A stretch of DNA of 36,938 bases from Flavobacteriaceae bacterium (lineage in GTDB: Bacteria; Bacteroidota; Bacteroidia; Flavobacteriales; Flavobacteriaceae), in contig JAPORT010000116.1 in NCBI GenBank assembly GCA_026710085.1, forward strand, positions 15,770 to 52,707, written 5' to 3'. This document shows positions 26,097 to 34,132 of this stretch, one piece after another. A program made the position numbers and the translations under genes. The notes under the pieces were generated by a model that saw only the letters and a program-made list of their open reading frames with translations, did not search any database and was not told where the DNA came from. Each line of letters opens with the position of its first letter. Position 1 is the first letter of the stretch.

Positions 26097-26327
26097 CTAA
26101 TTCGAAAAGACTTGTCGAATCTTATTCCAAAGATTCTCTATGGTATTTTTGTTCATTTCAACTACAACACCAGCGACCACCCCACCTATTATCACATTGA
26201 TCCAATAGTTTTCAATCCAAGATGTAGGTACAATGATCCAAGTAACGAAAAGAGCAAAAGAAAGAATAGATTTCGTAAGATTCACCTTTTGCTTGGTTTT
26301 TAATTTTTCATTCTTGGGATAATACAT
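26097..26327 (-). CDS. Small two-helix membrane protein
   Basis: A 76-residue protein with a basic N-terminus, two hydrophobic helices (about 21-37 and 42-57, the second Gly/Val-rich: WINVIIGGVVAGVVVEM) and a short C-terminal amphipathic tail. It starts 20 nt inside the end of the HepT toxin frame, so it was probably translated as the third gene of the MntA-HepT operon. No family was recognised. It could be unrelated to the toxin module, but the overlap suggests a shared transcript. Confidence 0.6.
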   Translation of the reverse strand: MYYPKNEKLKTKQKVNLTKSILSFALFVTWIIVPTSWIENYWINVIIGGVVAGVVVEMNKNTIENLWNKIRQVFSN

Positions 26328-26576
26328 AATTTTTAAATTTTGGTATTTCCTTTTCTAACGTGGGAATCTCTTGAAGAACAGTTTGCCAGATAGTAGTTAA
26401 ATCGGGTTTAAAATATTCATGAACTATATAATGGCGAAGCGATATCATTTTTGACCATTCTAAATGTGGGTATTCTTCTACTATTTCAGGGCGTATTTTA
26501 GAAGAAATTATATTCATTGCCTCTCCAATATCTTGTATTAGTTTAGAAAGGATGAGTTGTCTTTCTCGATTATCTA
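26308..26576 (-). pseudogene. hepT: HepT-like toxin, C-terminal half cut off by IS5-like element
   Basis: The C-terminal two-thirds of a HEPN-domain toxin. It has DNRERQLILSKLIQDIGEAM, then PHLEWSKMISLRHYIVHEYF with the intact RX4HXY active site (Arg-His-Tyr-Ile-Val-His-Glu-Tyr), then TIWQTVLQEIPTLE. It is separated from its start (28065-28179) by the insertion 26577-28064. Joining the two flanks directly gives one continuous 384-nt frame of 127 residues, the normal HepT length. Confidence 0.85.
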
Positions 26577-28064
26577 GTCGCTCCTTAAAAACTCAAATAG
26601 AGTCCATCATCCCCTTGATATGTGGGATTGAATGATACCCTACTGGCCAAGACAGGGTTTTGAAATCTGCAAGGAAATGCGTCTCTTGTGCTCAAAACCT
26701 TGTCGAAATGATCCAAAAAGTGCCCCCCAAACAGCCCCAGTTATTTGACTCGGAATTTAATGCGATTCTCCATCCAAAACACAAGATCAAGTTGCTGGCT
26801 GATGCCATCGACTGGTCTTTTTTTGAAAAAGCCTTTGAGCCTCTGTATGCCCAAACAGGCCGTCCGGCCCATCCCATTCGGGTGATGGTGGGTTGTTTGA
26901 TGCTGAAACGACTTGACCATCTGGGTGATGAAACCCTCATGGAACGATGGATTGAAAACCCAACCATGCAGTACTTCACGGGTTTTGATTTCATGAAACA
27001 CCAGCCCCCTTGCGATCCTTCTGATTGGAGTCCTATTAGAGATCGTATTGGCCAAGCAGGCATGGAAAAGATCTTTGCTTATTCGGTCTCGTTGCATCAA
27101 AAAGAAATCAAGAAGTCCTCATCGATGGTCTTATCGGATACCACGGTACAAGGCAACAACGTGACCTTTCCGACTGATGCCAAGTGGAGCAAAAAGGTCA
27201 TCGATCAATGCAACAAAATAGCCAAAAAAGAAAAAATAAAACAGAGACAGACCGATGCCAAAGCCTCGAAAGAACTGCTGTGTCAAACCTTTAACGGGAA
27301 GCATCCTCGACGAGCTCAAAAAGCCAAAAAAGCGACCTCCAAACTGAAGACTTGAGCCGGCCGACAAGTGCGGGAATGAACACGAAAACGGCCTCCTCTG
27401 CAACGAAGCCCATACCAAGAAGCGTTCGAGCGATACCAACGAGTGATCGATCAACAGCGATTCGATCAAAACAAAGTCGATGCCATTCACGGCTTGCATG
27501 GCCAAAGGTAAGGCTCATCGAATGTATGAATTTGGGAATCAAGTGGGACTGATGGCGACGGGAGGTCAAACCTTGATCATCACGGCCATCCGTGCCTTTG
27601 AGGGCAACCCTCATGATCGCCAAACCATCCAACCCTTATGGGAACAACAGGAATCCATCGTCGGTCTCGCTCCCAAAGAATTGGTGGTTGATCGAGGCGG
27701 ACGCGGAAAACGTCCGATGGGCGAGACCAAGAGATCGATTCCAGGCAAACCATTGAAAAGTGATACCCCCTATCAAAAACAAAAGAAGCGGAAAAAGTTC
27801 AGACGCCGAGCGGCCATGGAACCACTCATCGGCCACCTCAAAACAGAACATCGGATGCAGGAAAACGATTTAATGGGCGCCCCATCGCCAACAATCAACG
27901 CCTCTATGGCCGCGACAGGGTGGCATTGAAAGAAATTCATGGAACAATGAGTCCAAGATGTTCTTTTTTACTTTTTCAGAGGGGCTTCATGTTCAGTTCA
28001 AAGAACTTCGATCATCAAAATAATCTAACGACAACTAGTAAAAAATGACTTTTTAAGGAGCGAC
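26577..28064 (+). mobile_element. IS5-family-like insertion sequence, degenerate
   Basis: A 1488-bp element. The inverted ends are 15 bp identical (GTCGCTCCTTAAAAA at 26577-26591; its complement at 28050-28064), then TCA after one mismatch. The target duplication is unclear (at most TA or CTA). It carries one transposase gene, now broken. Base composition is richer in G+C than the host genes. Family placement rests on the transposase. Confidence 0.85.
26708..27950 (+). pseudogene. IS5-family transposase, several stops and a frameshift
   Basis: The frame opens MIQKVPPKQPQLFDSEFN; HPIRVMVGCLMLKRLDHLGD, WIENPTMQYFTGFDF and the first catalytic Asp in VLSDTTVQGNNVTFPTDAK follow. TGA stops interrupt at 27353-27355 and 27377-27379 while protein-like sequence continues (FERYQRVIDQQRFDQNKVDAI). 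Near 27505 the frame shifts, with a few codons lost, and continues as KGKAHRMYEFG, VVDRGGRGK and RRRAAMEPLIGHLKTEHRM with the second Asp and the Glu. Further TGAs are at 27927-27929 and 27948-27950. It is very unlikely to be active. A TTG 48 nt upstream is an alternative start. Confidence 0.85.
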
Positions 28065-28179
28065 TATTTAAAAACTCTTTTTCCGACGAAATTGCTTTTG
28101 AAAATGCATGTATTTCAATAATGGATCCTTCGATATGATTCAATCTAAATAGAATTCGCTTTTTCTCTCTTGGTTTCAT
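28065..28179 (-). pseudogene. hepT: HepT-like toxin, N-terminal part
   Basis: ATG at 28179, reading MKPREKKRILFRLNHIEGSI then IEIHAFSKAISSEKEFLN, the first helices of a HEPN toxin. It is interrupted at 28064 by the IS5-like element and continues in frame at 26576. The start overlaps the end of the MntA-like gene by 35 nt. Confidence 0.8.
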
Positions 28180-28444
28180 CAAAAAATATTGTGGCATCTT
28201 TTAATAAGTCGTTTTTAATGTACGGATGAATATATTTAAAAGAGGTTAAATCTATTTTTTTGTTCAATTTTTCTTCTAATTCCTGAATGACTCCCATAAG
28301 CTGGATTAGACCTGGTGTTTCGCCAAAATCATAGAGTAATCCTATTTCATTTGGTTCTGTATCAAAATCAGTAAATCCAATTTTTGTTGGTTTAAAAGGT
28401 TTCATCACTTCAATTACAATGTCCTGTTCTTTTTGTGATAACAT
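28145..28444 (-). CDS. MntA-like nucleotidyltransferase, catalytic motif lost
   Basis: A 99-residue protein. It resembles the minimal nucleotidyltransferase antitoxins that pair with HepT: KPTKIG, LLYDFGETPGLIQLMGVIQE, LEEKLNKKIDLTSF, YIKNDLLKDATIFFDE. The antitoxin normally AMPylates a HepT tyrosine and needs GSX10DXD. Here that stretch reads FTDFDTEPNEIGLLY: Gly-Ser and both Asp are missing and about six residues are deleted, so it should be catalytically dead. Its partner toxin is interrupted, which removes the pressure to keep it. Promoter element at 28467-28474. Confidence 0.75.
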   Translation of the reverse strand: MLSQKEQDIVIEVMKPFKPTKIGFTDFDTEPNEIGLLYDFGETPGLIQLMGVIQELEEKLNKKIDLTSFKYIHPYIKNDLLKDATIFFDETKREKANSI

Positions 28445-28466
28445 AGTAAATAAAATTATACCGCGT

Positions 28467-28474
28467 CAAAATTA
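28467..28474 (-). promoter_or_regulatory. -7 promoter element TAATTTTG of the MntA-HepT operon
   Basis: Exact TAnnTTTG match on the minus strand, 22 nt upstream of the ATG at 28444. Confidence 0.45.
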
Positions 28475-28604
28475 TGAAATTGGTTGCCAATTCAGAAACT
28501 ATTCTGTTTTTGGTTAGTTGTTGATGAGGTTAAACATTTATGGGAAATAGCACAAATGCACATATGAACAAAGGGTTACAATCCGCTCCTAATATCTTTT
28601 GAAT

Positions 28605-29168
28605 GCGACACATAATTGGAAAATCAAAAGATTTTTATTTGGGGGAGGAGGTCTGTGCAAAAGTGTTTTTCGGAATGATGGTATTTCAAGATTCAATTCA
28701 GGTTGTGTTATTGAATGAGAAAAATTGGATAAAGCATCGGAGGGTCAAATTATTGAAAACTTTATCCAATGAAACGCCAAAGAGAATCAAGATATTTCTC
28801 GTTGCATTGATGAAATATCCAATGAAACGCATGGTTGAGCTCAACATATTACTTCCTATGGGTATGTTGCATCCGATGTTATAGAAGAAAATGATGACGA
28901 TTTAACAGATAAAGGATTGAAAAAAGTTTTGGAAATAGGAAAAGAATCAAGACATGAATACGATAACGGAAGAATTACTAATTTCACGTTCAGAGAATGC
29001 GAAACAATAGCAGAATTGTTAGCTAACCATAATCAAACGGTTGAAAAAGAAGATGGTTTAGAAAAAGCGAGTGAATTATTTGAAAGATTAGTAGAAAAAG
29101 GCATCTTTCATCGGATTGAAGATGGGAAATATGCTGTTCCTATTCTTTCTATAAAAAGTTGGTTATAG
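28605..29168 (+). pseudogene. Remnant of an ATPase-like gene with three TGA stops
   Basis: One plus-strand frame stays protein-like over 188 codons despite TGA at 28716-28718, 28770-28772 and 28836-28838. It reads FLFGGGGLCKSVFRNDGISR, EKLDKASEGQIIENFIQ, ISRCIDEISNETHG-stop-AQHITSYGYVAS and LTDKGLKKVLEIG, ending in a winged-helix-like FERLVEKGIFHRIEDGKYAV with a VPIL-SIKSWL tail. This resembles the sensor-2 and winged-helix C-terminal half of stand-alone AAA-type ATPases. The Walker motifs are missing. The stop after THG stands where a Trp would fit (TGG to TGA). Confidence 0.6.
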
Positions 29169-29572
29169 TCTAAATTTGGAAAAGAGAAAATATCATAAAC
29201 CAAAGTGGTTTAAAAACCAATTAAAAATTAAATCAGGCGTTGATTCTTCTTAAAAAAAGGATGATAAAACAATCTAAGAGAAATAACACGAAAGCAATAA
29301 AGGATTGAAGTGAATAAGCTAGGAATTAATTGTTAGTAAGGGGTTTATTTCTTATCGTGACCAAGAAGTTCTATAGCAATGATCTATCGACCTATCAGAA
29401 ACCGACGGATTACCGACAAAAAGAAACATCAATCTTGACTTCAGCAATTAACATATTAGCTTGTGGAGTGGGGGCAATTGGACCGAAAGGTTTGTTGGCA
29501 TTGACCACCCCGATGAAGTGTCAACCTGTCTATGGTGATACGATAAAAGCCCCATAATAATATGTCTCGATC
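29169..29572. other. Spacer with no supported gene
   Basis: A 75-codon plus-strand frame (29330-29557, with ILACGVGAIGPKGLLALTTP) is present but has no recognisable domain and no good start site. It may be another remnant. Nothing else was seen. Confidence 0.3.
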
Positions 29573-29896
29573 ATGGCATTAACAGACAAAGAATTATCAC
29601 AAATCAAATATGATGATGTGTTTGAAAAGGTTTATATATGGGATTACAAGACCGATGAACTAACATTAGAGGATAAGGAATTAATTATTCCTCGATTGCT
29701 TTATTTTCCAGATGAGTTTGACAAAAACATTAGATGTCTGGAAAAATACTATACGAAAGGAACCATTTATGATGTTTTAGAAAAAACAAGAGAACTTCTT
29801 TTTGATGAAGTCTTAATTCAAGTTTGTCGTCGCTATAGTAAACCTTTGTTTTCTAGATTAACAGATAAATCTCATCGTCAAAGATATTCTCTATGA
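29573..29896 (+). CDS. Small partner protein of the AbiEii-like gene (DUF6922-like)
   Basis: A 107-residue protein with VYIWDYKTDELTLEDKELII, then a helical RLLYFPDEFDKNIRCLEKYY and TKGTIYDVLEKTRELL. This pattern (Trp-Asp near the start, then Ile/Arg-rich helices) resembles the DUF6922 proteins that precede AbiEii-type nucleotidyltransferases in Bacteroidota (from memory). Its stop overlaps the start of the next gene by 4 nt (ATGA). Probably the antitoxin or partner; the role is inferred from position. Confidence 0.7.
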   Translation: MALTDKELSQIKYDDVFEKVYIWDYKTDELTLEDKELIIPRLLYFPDEFDKNIRCLEKYYTKGTIYDVLEKTRELLFDEVLIQVCRRYSKPLFSRLTDKSHRQRYSL

Positions 29897-30708
29897 GTAT
29901 AGAAGCAGTTAGTGGACGATTAAAGACGACCATGATTCGATTACAGAATTGTCAAGCATTAAAAGATTTTGGACTTGCAGGTGGTACAAATGTTGCTTTA
30001 CGATTAAATCATAGGGTTTCAACTGACATTGATTTGTTTTGTCATCGTGTTATTGGTGAAAAGGGATACGCTCAAATCAAACAAGAATTCATTGATGTAT
30101 TAAAAATAAAACCTGAGAAATACACATTCAGTTTTTCGCATAATAAAGAACATTTTGGTGCAAGTCGATTGAGATTCCCAATTTCGAACAAAACAGAAAT
30201 CAAAGTGGATATTTTAGATAATGTGAAAAGACTAGATTCATTGGAAGTAAGAGATGGCTTTCGTTTGTTATCTTTAAAAGATGTCGGTGTCTTGAAATTA
30301 ATAGCATTGGGTGGTCGTGTTCATAAAAAAGATTTTTATGATTTAGATCATATCACAGATATTATTCCATTGGTGGAACTGATGGAGGGGTTGGAAGAAC
30401 GTTTGGCGAAATATCCGTATCCCCAATATGATTCTTTCTTGGAAATGAACAGTATGGGGTATCCAACAAAACGGTCAAAATTATTGTTATCTTACATTGA
30501 ATTATATCCTGGGGCTTATGATCATATGATGAAAAAACAAACGATTGAACAAGTTGATGGTAAAACGTGGGAAGAATCTGAACGAAGTTGGATTGATAAA
30601 TCAAGAGATATTATTTATGGCAATTCCCGATACCCACAGGATATTCTATCTCATAAAATACCTTCTAGAACGGTAGATACTGGATTAAAATCTAAATCTG
30701 GGCTTTAA
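29893..30708 (+). CDS. AbiEii-type nucleotidyltransferase toxin
   Basis: A 271-residue protein of the AbiEii/AbiGii nucleotidyltransferase family. The active-site motif is GLAGGTNVALRLNHRVSTDI followed by DLF (Gly-Gly at 30-31, the two Asp at 45 and 47). KVDILD supplies a later acidic residue, and LLSLKDVGVLKLIALGGR and KKDFYDLDHI are conserved blocks. Known members (AbiE) are toxins that nucleotidylate tRNA and give abortive phage resistance. Coupled to the small upstream partner by ATGA. All motifs are intact, unlike the other two modules here. Confidence 0.85.
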   Translation: MSIEAVSGRLKTTMIRLQNCQALKDFGLAGGTNVALRLNHRVSTDIDLFCHRVIGEKGYAQIKQEFIDVLKIKPEKYTFSFSHNKEHFGASRLRFPISNKTEIKVDILDNVKRLDSLEVRDGFRLLSLKDVGVLKLIALGGRVHKKDFYDLDHITDIIPLVELMEGLEERLAKYPYPQYDSFLEMNSMGYPTKRSKLLLSYIELYPGAYDHMMKKQTIEQVDGKTWEESERSWIDKSRDIIYGNSRYPQDILSHKIPSRTVDTGLKSKSGL

Positions 30709-31143
30709 CGATAAGTTGGGACGGAAATTATATTTTTCAGTGACCAATAAGTCAATCAAAAGTCGTTTCTTTATCAAGGTAAAGATACCTATTCAACTTC
30801 GATATAGCATCAGAAGGACCCAAAAGAATGATCAATTATGGTTTTATATTGCTGGAGCCAATTGATATCGATGGAATACGACATGATATCACCAAAAAAT
30901 CAATATGAATCAACAGGCCAAAGTGATGCTAGTTTTTTCACTAGGCAAAGGGCACTCACAGCATAAAAAAACAGTCATTTGGTGGCATGATTACCTTCCC
31001 TGAACTTCCAAATTGATTTTGAAGACTGATCCATTTTTGATTGAATCAGGCTTAAAAGTTTTACAATTGTATTCTCAAGGGTGTTTTTGCCTTTTTCGTA
31101 GGTGATCCCCATGTAAAGGATAAACCTCAAACTAAGATAATTC
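30709..31143. other. Spacer with no supported gene
   Basis: Short open stretches only (for example a 31-codon plus-strand frame beginning at 30905, MNQQAKVMLVFSLGKG). No start signal or domain was recognised. It lies between the accessory block and the dtd-rsgA operon. Confidence 0.3.
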
Positions 31144-31596
31144 CTACTCTCTATTTTTAGAATCAATGAGTATGGTCACAGGACCATCATTGATTAAATT
31201 CACTTTCATATCTGCACCAAATTCACCGTGTGAAACTCTTCCAGAGGTTACACCTTGGGCTAATTCGATAAAACGTTCGTATAAAGGAACCGCCAATGCT
31301 GGATTGGCAGCATCAATAAATGAGGGTCGGTTTCCTTTTTTAGTTGAAGCCATTAACGTGAATTGACTGATAATGAGCAATTCTCCTTTTATATCCAGTA
31401 GAGATAGATTCATTTTATTAGATGAATCACTGAAAATGCGGAGTTGAACAAGTTTATGAACCAGCCAGTCCACATCGCTGTTATCATCTCGATGCTCTAT
31501 CCCCAATAAAACAACGAGCCCTTTTCCTATGGAACGCGTTTCAAGATGGTTGATGGTAACCGAAGCTTGGTTGACTCGTTGAATGACCATTCGCAT
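31144..31596 (-). CDS. dtd: D-aminoacyl-tRNA deacylase
   Basis: A 150-residue enzyme that removes D-amino acids (and glycine from tRNA-Ala) mischarged on tRNA. It opens MRMVIQRVNQASVTI. The catalytic SQFTLMA motif and the C-terminal NDGPVTI motif (the Gly-cis-Pro site, with preceding Asn) are present. Length is normal. Its start is 1 nt after the rsgA stop, so the two form one operon. Confidence 0.94.
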   Translation of the reverse strand: MRMVIQRVNQASVTINHLETRSIGKGLVVLLGIEHRDDNSDVDWLVHKLVQLRIFSDSSNKMNLSLLDIKGELLIISQFTLMASTKKGNRPSFIDAANPALAVPLYERFIELAQGVTSGRVSHGEFGADMKVNLINDGPVTILIDSKNRE

Positions 31597-31597
31597 A

Positions 31598-32524
31598 TTA
31601 TCGATATTTCAAATCAGTCTGCAACATACTCAAATAACTATTATATCTCGACGAGGCAATTTCTCCGGAGTGGACAGCTTCTAAAACATGACAATTGGGT
31701 TCATTGATATGCCAACAGTCCGAATAACTACACTGATGACTACGCTTTAGAAATTCAGGAAATTGATGTTTAATTTCCTTTTTTGGAATATCAACCAATC
31801 CGAATCCTTTGATTCCTGGACTGTCAATGATTCGAATATTATGGTCCAATTCAAACAGTTGAGCTCTTCTTGTGGTATGTCGTCCGACATGTGTTTTCGA
31901 AGTTAGATGAGTTGTTTTGAGATTTAGTGAAGGGGCCATGCTATTGATTAAAGACGATTTACCAACGCCGCTATTCCCAATCAACAAATGAAGTTTGTTT
32001 GACATAAAATCTTTTAAACTTTGTATGTTTAAACCAGTTTTAGCAGAAACCTTAAAACAACGGTATCCAATGTTACGGTACAGATTCATGAATTGATCCA
32101 CTTCGCTTTGTTCTCGATCATCATAAATATCGAGTTTATTAAAAACCAGACAACTGTTGATTTTTTGAAACTCTAAGTTGACCAAACATCGATCAATAAA
32201 TTCGACATGAGTTTTGGGTTGTTTGAATGTGATGATGACGAGTGCACGATCAATATTGCTAGCTATAATTTGTCGTTTTTGTTTGTGTTGTGTAGCTTTT
32301 CGACTGAGAAAATTATTGGAAGGATGTTTTGTATGAATAACACCTAAAAATTCATCTTGATTTTCAATGACGTTGATGTCAACGAAATCACCTACTGAAA
32401 TAGGATTGGTACTGTTTTGATTTTCTTTACGAGTGCGTCCTCGCAAATGACATTTAAAAAGGCCTTTGGAGGTTTTTACCCAATAATGTTTGCCCGTTGA
32501 TTTATAGACAGTTCCTTGAAGCAT
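31598..32524 (-). CDS. rsgA: Small-subunit biogenesis GTPase RsgA
   Basis: A 308-residue, circularly permuted GTPase that releases maturation factors from the 30S subunit. An N-terminal OB fold (MLQGTVYKSTGKHYWVKT) is followed by the G motifs in permuted order: G4 VFNKLDIYD, G1 GNSGVGKSSLIN, G3 DSPGIKGFGL. The zinc-binding knuckle is HQCSYSDCWHINEPNCHV. The ATG at 32524 is chosen by the OB-fold start; the longer frame upstream overlaps gpmI on the other strand. Operon with dtd, divergent from gpmI. Confidence 0.94.
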   Translation of the reverse strand: MLQGTVYKSTGKHYWVKTSKGLFKCHLRGRTRKENQNSTNPISVGDFVDINVIENQDEFLGVIHTKHPSNNFLSRKATQHKQKRQIIASNIDRALVIITFKQPKTHVEFIDRCLVNLEFQKINSCLVFNKLDIYDDREQSEVDQFMNLYRNIGYRCFKVSAKTGLNIQSLKDFMSNKLHLLIGNSGVGKSSLINSMAPSLNLKTTHLTSKTHVGRHTTRRAQLFELDHNIRIIDSPGIKGFGLVDIPKKEIKHQFPEFLKRSHQCSYSDCWHINEPNCHVLEAVHSGEIASSRYNSYLSMLQTDLKYR

Positions 32525-32605
32525 TGATGGTACAAAATAATTTGATTTTTTCAATTCAATGAATCGATAGAGGCAAGTCAAATTTTTACTTTTACAAAAA
32601 ATATA

Positions 32606-34132
32606 ATGAGTCAAAAAGTTATTTTGATGATTTTGGATGGATGGGGGATAGCACCTGATCAAAAGGTATCGGCCATTGATTTAGCTAAAACGCCTTTTAT
32701 CGATAGCCTCTATAAAAAATATAACCACACAACACTTCGTACGGATGGATTGCATGTTGGTTTACCCAAGGGTCAAATGGGAAACAGTGAAGTGGGCCAT
32801 ATGAATATAGGAGCTGGAAGGATTGTTTATCAAGATTTAGCCAAAATCTCAATGGCCATCAACCACCACCAACTGATCGAAAATCCTGTATTGATTCAAG
32901 TGATTGAATTTGCCAAAAAAAAACAAAAACCCATCCATTTAATGGGCCTGCTTTCGGACGGTGGTGTCCACTCGCATATCGATCATTTGGAAGGGTTGAT
33001 AGATGTGGTAAAATCTATAGGACATCAAAATGTGAAATTACATGCTTTTACCGATGGTAGAGATGTTGACCCTAAATCGGGGAAAGGCTTTGTTTCTCGC
33101 ATAGAAAAATTTATGGATCAATCGGTCGGTGAACTTTGTTCGGTGATTGGGCGCTATTATGCTATGGATCGAGACAATCGATGGGAACGCATCAAAAAGG
33201 CATACGATTTATTGGTTAAAGGTCAAGGAATGACAACGACTGATTTTTCCGACGCAATTGAACAGCAATACAATCATGGAATCACGGATGAATTTTTGCC
33301 CCCTATCGTAAAAATAGATTCTAACCATCAGCCTATAGGCAAAATAAAATCAGGAGATGTGGTCTTGTTTTTTAACTTTCGGACTGACAGAGGAAGAGAA
33401 TTGACTTCTGTCTTATCACAACGTTCGATGGATGCATTCGATTTGAATCCACTGGATCTCTATGTTGTCACCATGACGAATTATGATGATTCATTTAGAG
33501 GGATTAAAGTCTTGTTTGATCGTCAAGATATTAAAGACACATTGGGTGAAATACTTTCTAAAGAAAGTAAAACACAACTTCGCATTGCGGAAACAGAAAA
33601 ATATCCACATGTCACCTATTTTTTTAATGGAGGTCAAGAAACCCCTTTTGAAAATGAATCCCGTATTATTTGCCCCTCCCCAAAGGTGGCGACATATGAT
33701 TTGCAACCTCAAATGAGTGCTTATCAAGTAAGAGATCAGTTGATTGAATATATTCATGACCAACATCCTGATTTTGTATGCGTCAATTTTGCCAATCCGG
33801 ATATGGTGGGTCATACAGGAGTACTTTCGGCAGCCATCAAGGCTTGTGAAACAGTTGATGCATGTGTTGCATCCGTCATCAAGACGGCTACAAAAGAAGA
33901 TTATATTTCGATCATTATTGCCGACCATGGAAATTGTGAAACCATGAAAAACCCAAATGGAACGCCCCACACATCACACACGACCAATCCAGTACCACTG
34001 ATTTTGGTGGATCCAAAAAAAAGAAAAGTCAAATCTGGAATATTAGGTGATATCGCACCAACTATATTAGATTTGATGGAGATTCCAAAACCAAATTTAA
34101 TGGATGGCCAATCACTAATACTAGATCAATGA
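32606..34132 (+). CDS. gpmI: 2,3-bisphosphoglycerate-independent phosphoglycerate mutase
   Basis: A 508-residue, two-manganese enzyme of the alkaline-phosphatase superfamily. It interconverts 3- and 2-phosphoglycerate in glycolysis. It opens KVILMILDGWGIAP (metal-binding Asp); the phospho-Ser61 lies in GNSEVGHMNIGAG. HAFTDGRDVDP, FFNFRTDRGRE, NFANPDMVGHTG and IIADHGNCE complete the active site. Length is normal. It ends in TGA overlapping the next ATG (ATGA), so translation is coupled. Confidence 0.96.
   Translation: MSQKVILMILDGWGIAPDQKVSAIDLAKTPFIDSLYKKYNHTTLRTDGLHVGLPKGQMGNSEVGHMNIGAGRIVYQDLAKISMAINHHQLIENPVLIQVIEFAKKKQKPIHLMGLLSDGGVHSHIDHLEGLIDVVKSIGHQNVKLHAFTDGRDVDPKSGKGFVSRIEKFMDQSVGELCSVIGRYYAMDRDNRWERIKKAYDLLVKGQGMTTTDFSDAIEQQYNHGITDEFLPPIVKIDSNHQPIGKIKSGDVVLFFNFRTDRGRELTSVLSQRSMDAFDLNPLDLYVVTMTNYDDSFRGIKVLFDRQDIKDTLGEILSKESKTQLRIAETEKYPHVTYFFNGGQETPFENESRIICPSPKVATYDLQPQMSAYQVRDQLIEYIHDQHPDFVCVNFANPDMVGHTGVLSAAIKACETVDACVASVIKTATKEDYISIIIADHGNCETMKNPNGTPHTSHTTNPVPLILVDPKKRKVKSGILGDIAPTILDLMEIPKPNLMDGQSLILDQ

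Noticed and set aside
27131-27632. Long minus-strand frames within the IS5-like element
   Set aside because: They lie opposite the transposase and show no recognisable domain.
14824-29168. UGA reassigned as a sense codon, suggested by many in-frame TGAs
   Set aside because: Several core genes (coaD, gpmI) end in TGA at the family's normal length, tryptophan is TGG throughout, and the TGAs occur only in genes with other signs of decay.
29330-29557. 75-codon plus-strand frame before the AbiEii-like pair
   Set aside because: No domain, weak start and an unconvincing composition; kept only as a note on the spacer.
30975-31166. 63-codon minus-strand frame downstream of dtd
   Set aside because: No domain and no convincing start. 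I looked for a MazG-like pyrophosphohydrolase expected after dtd and did not find its motifs.
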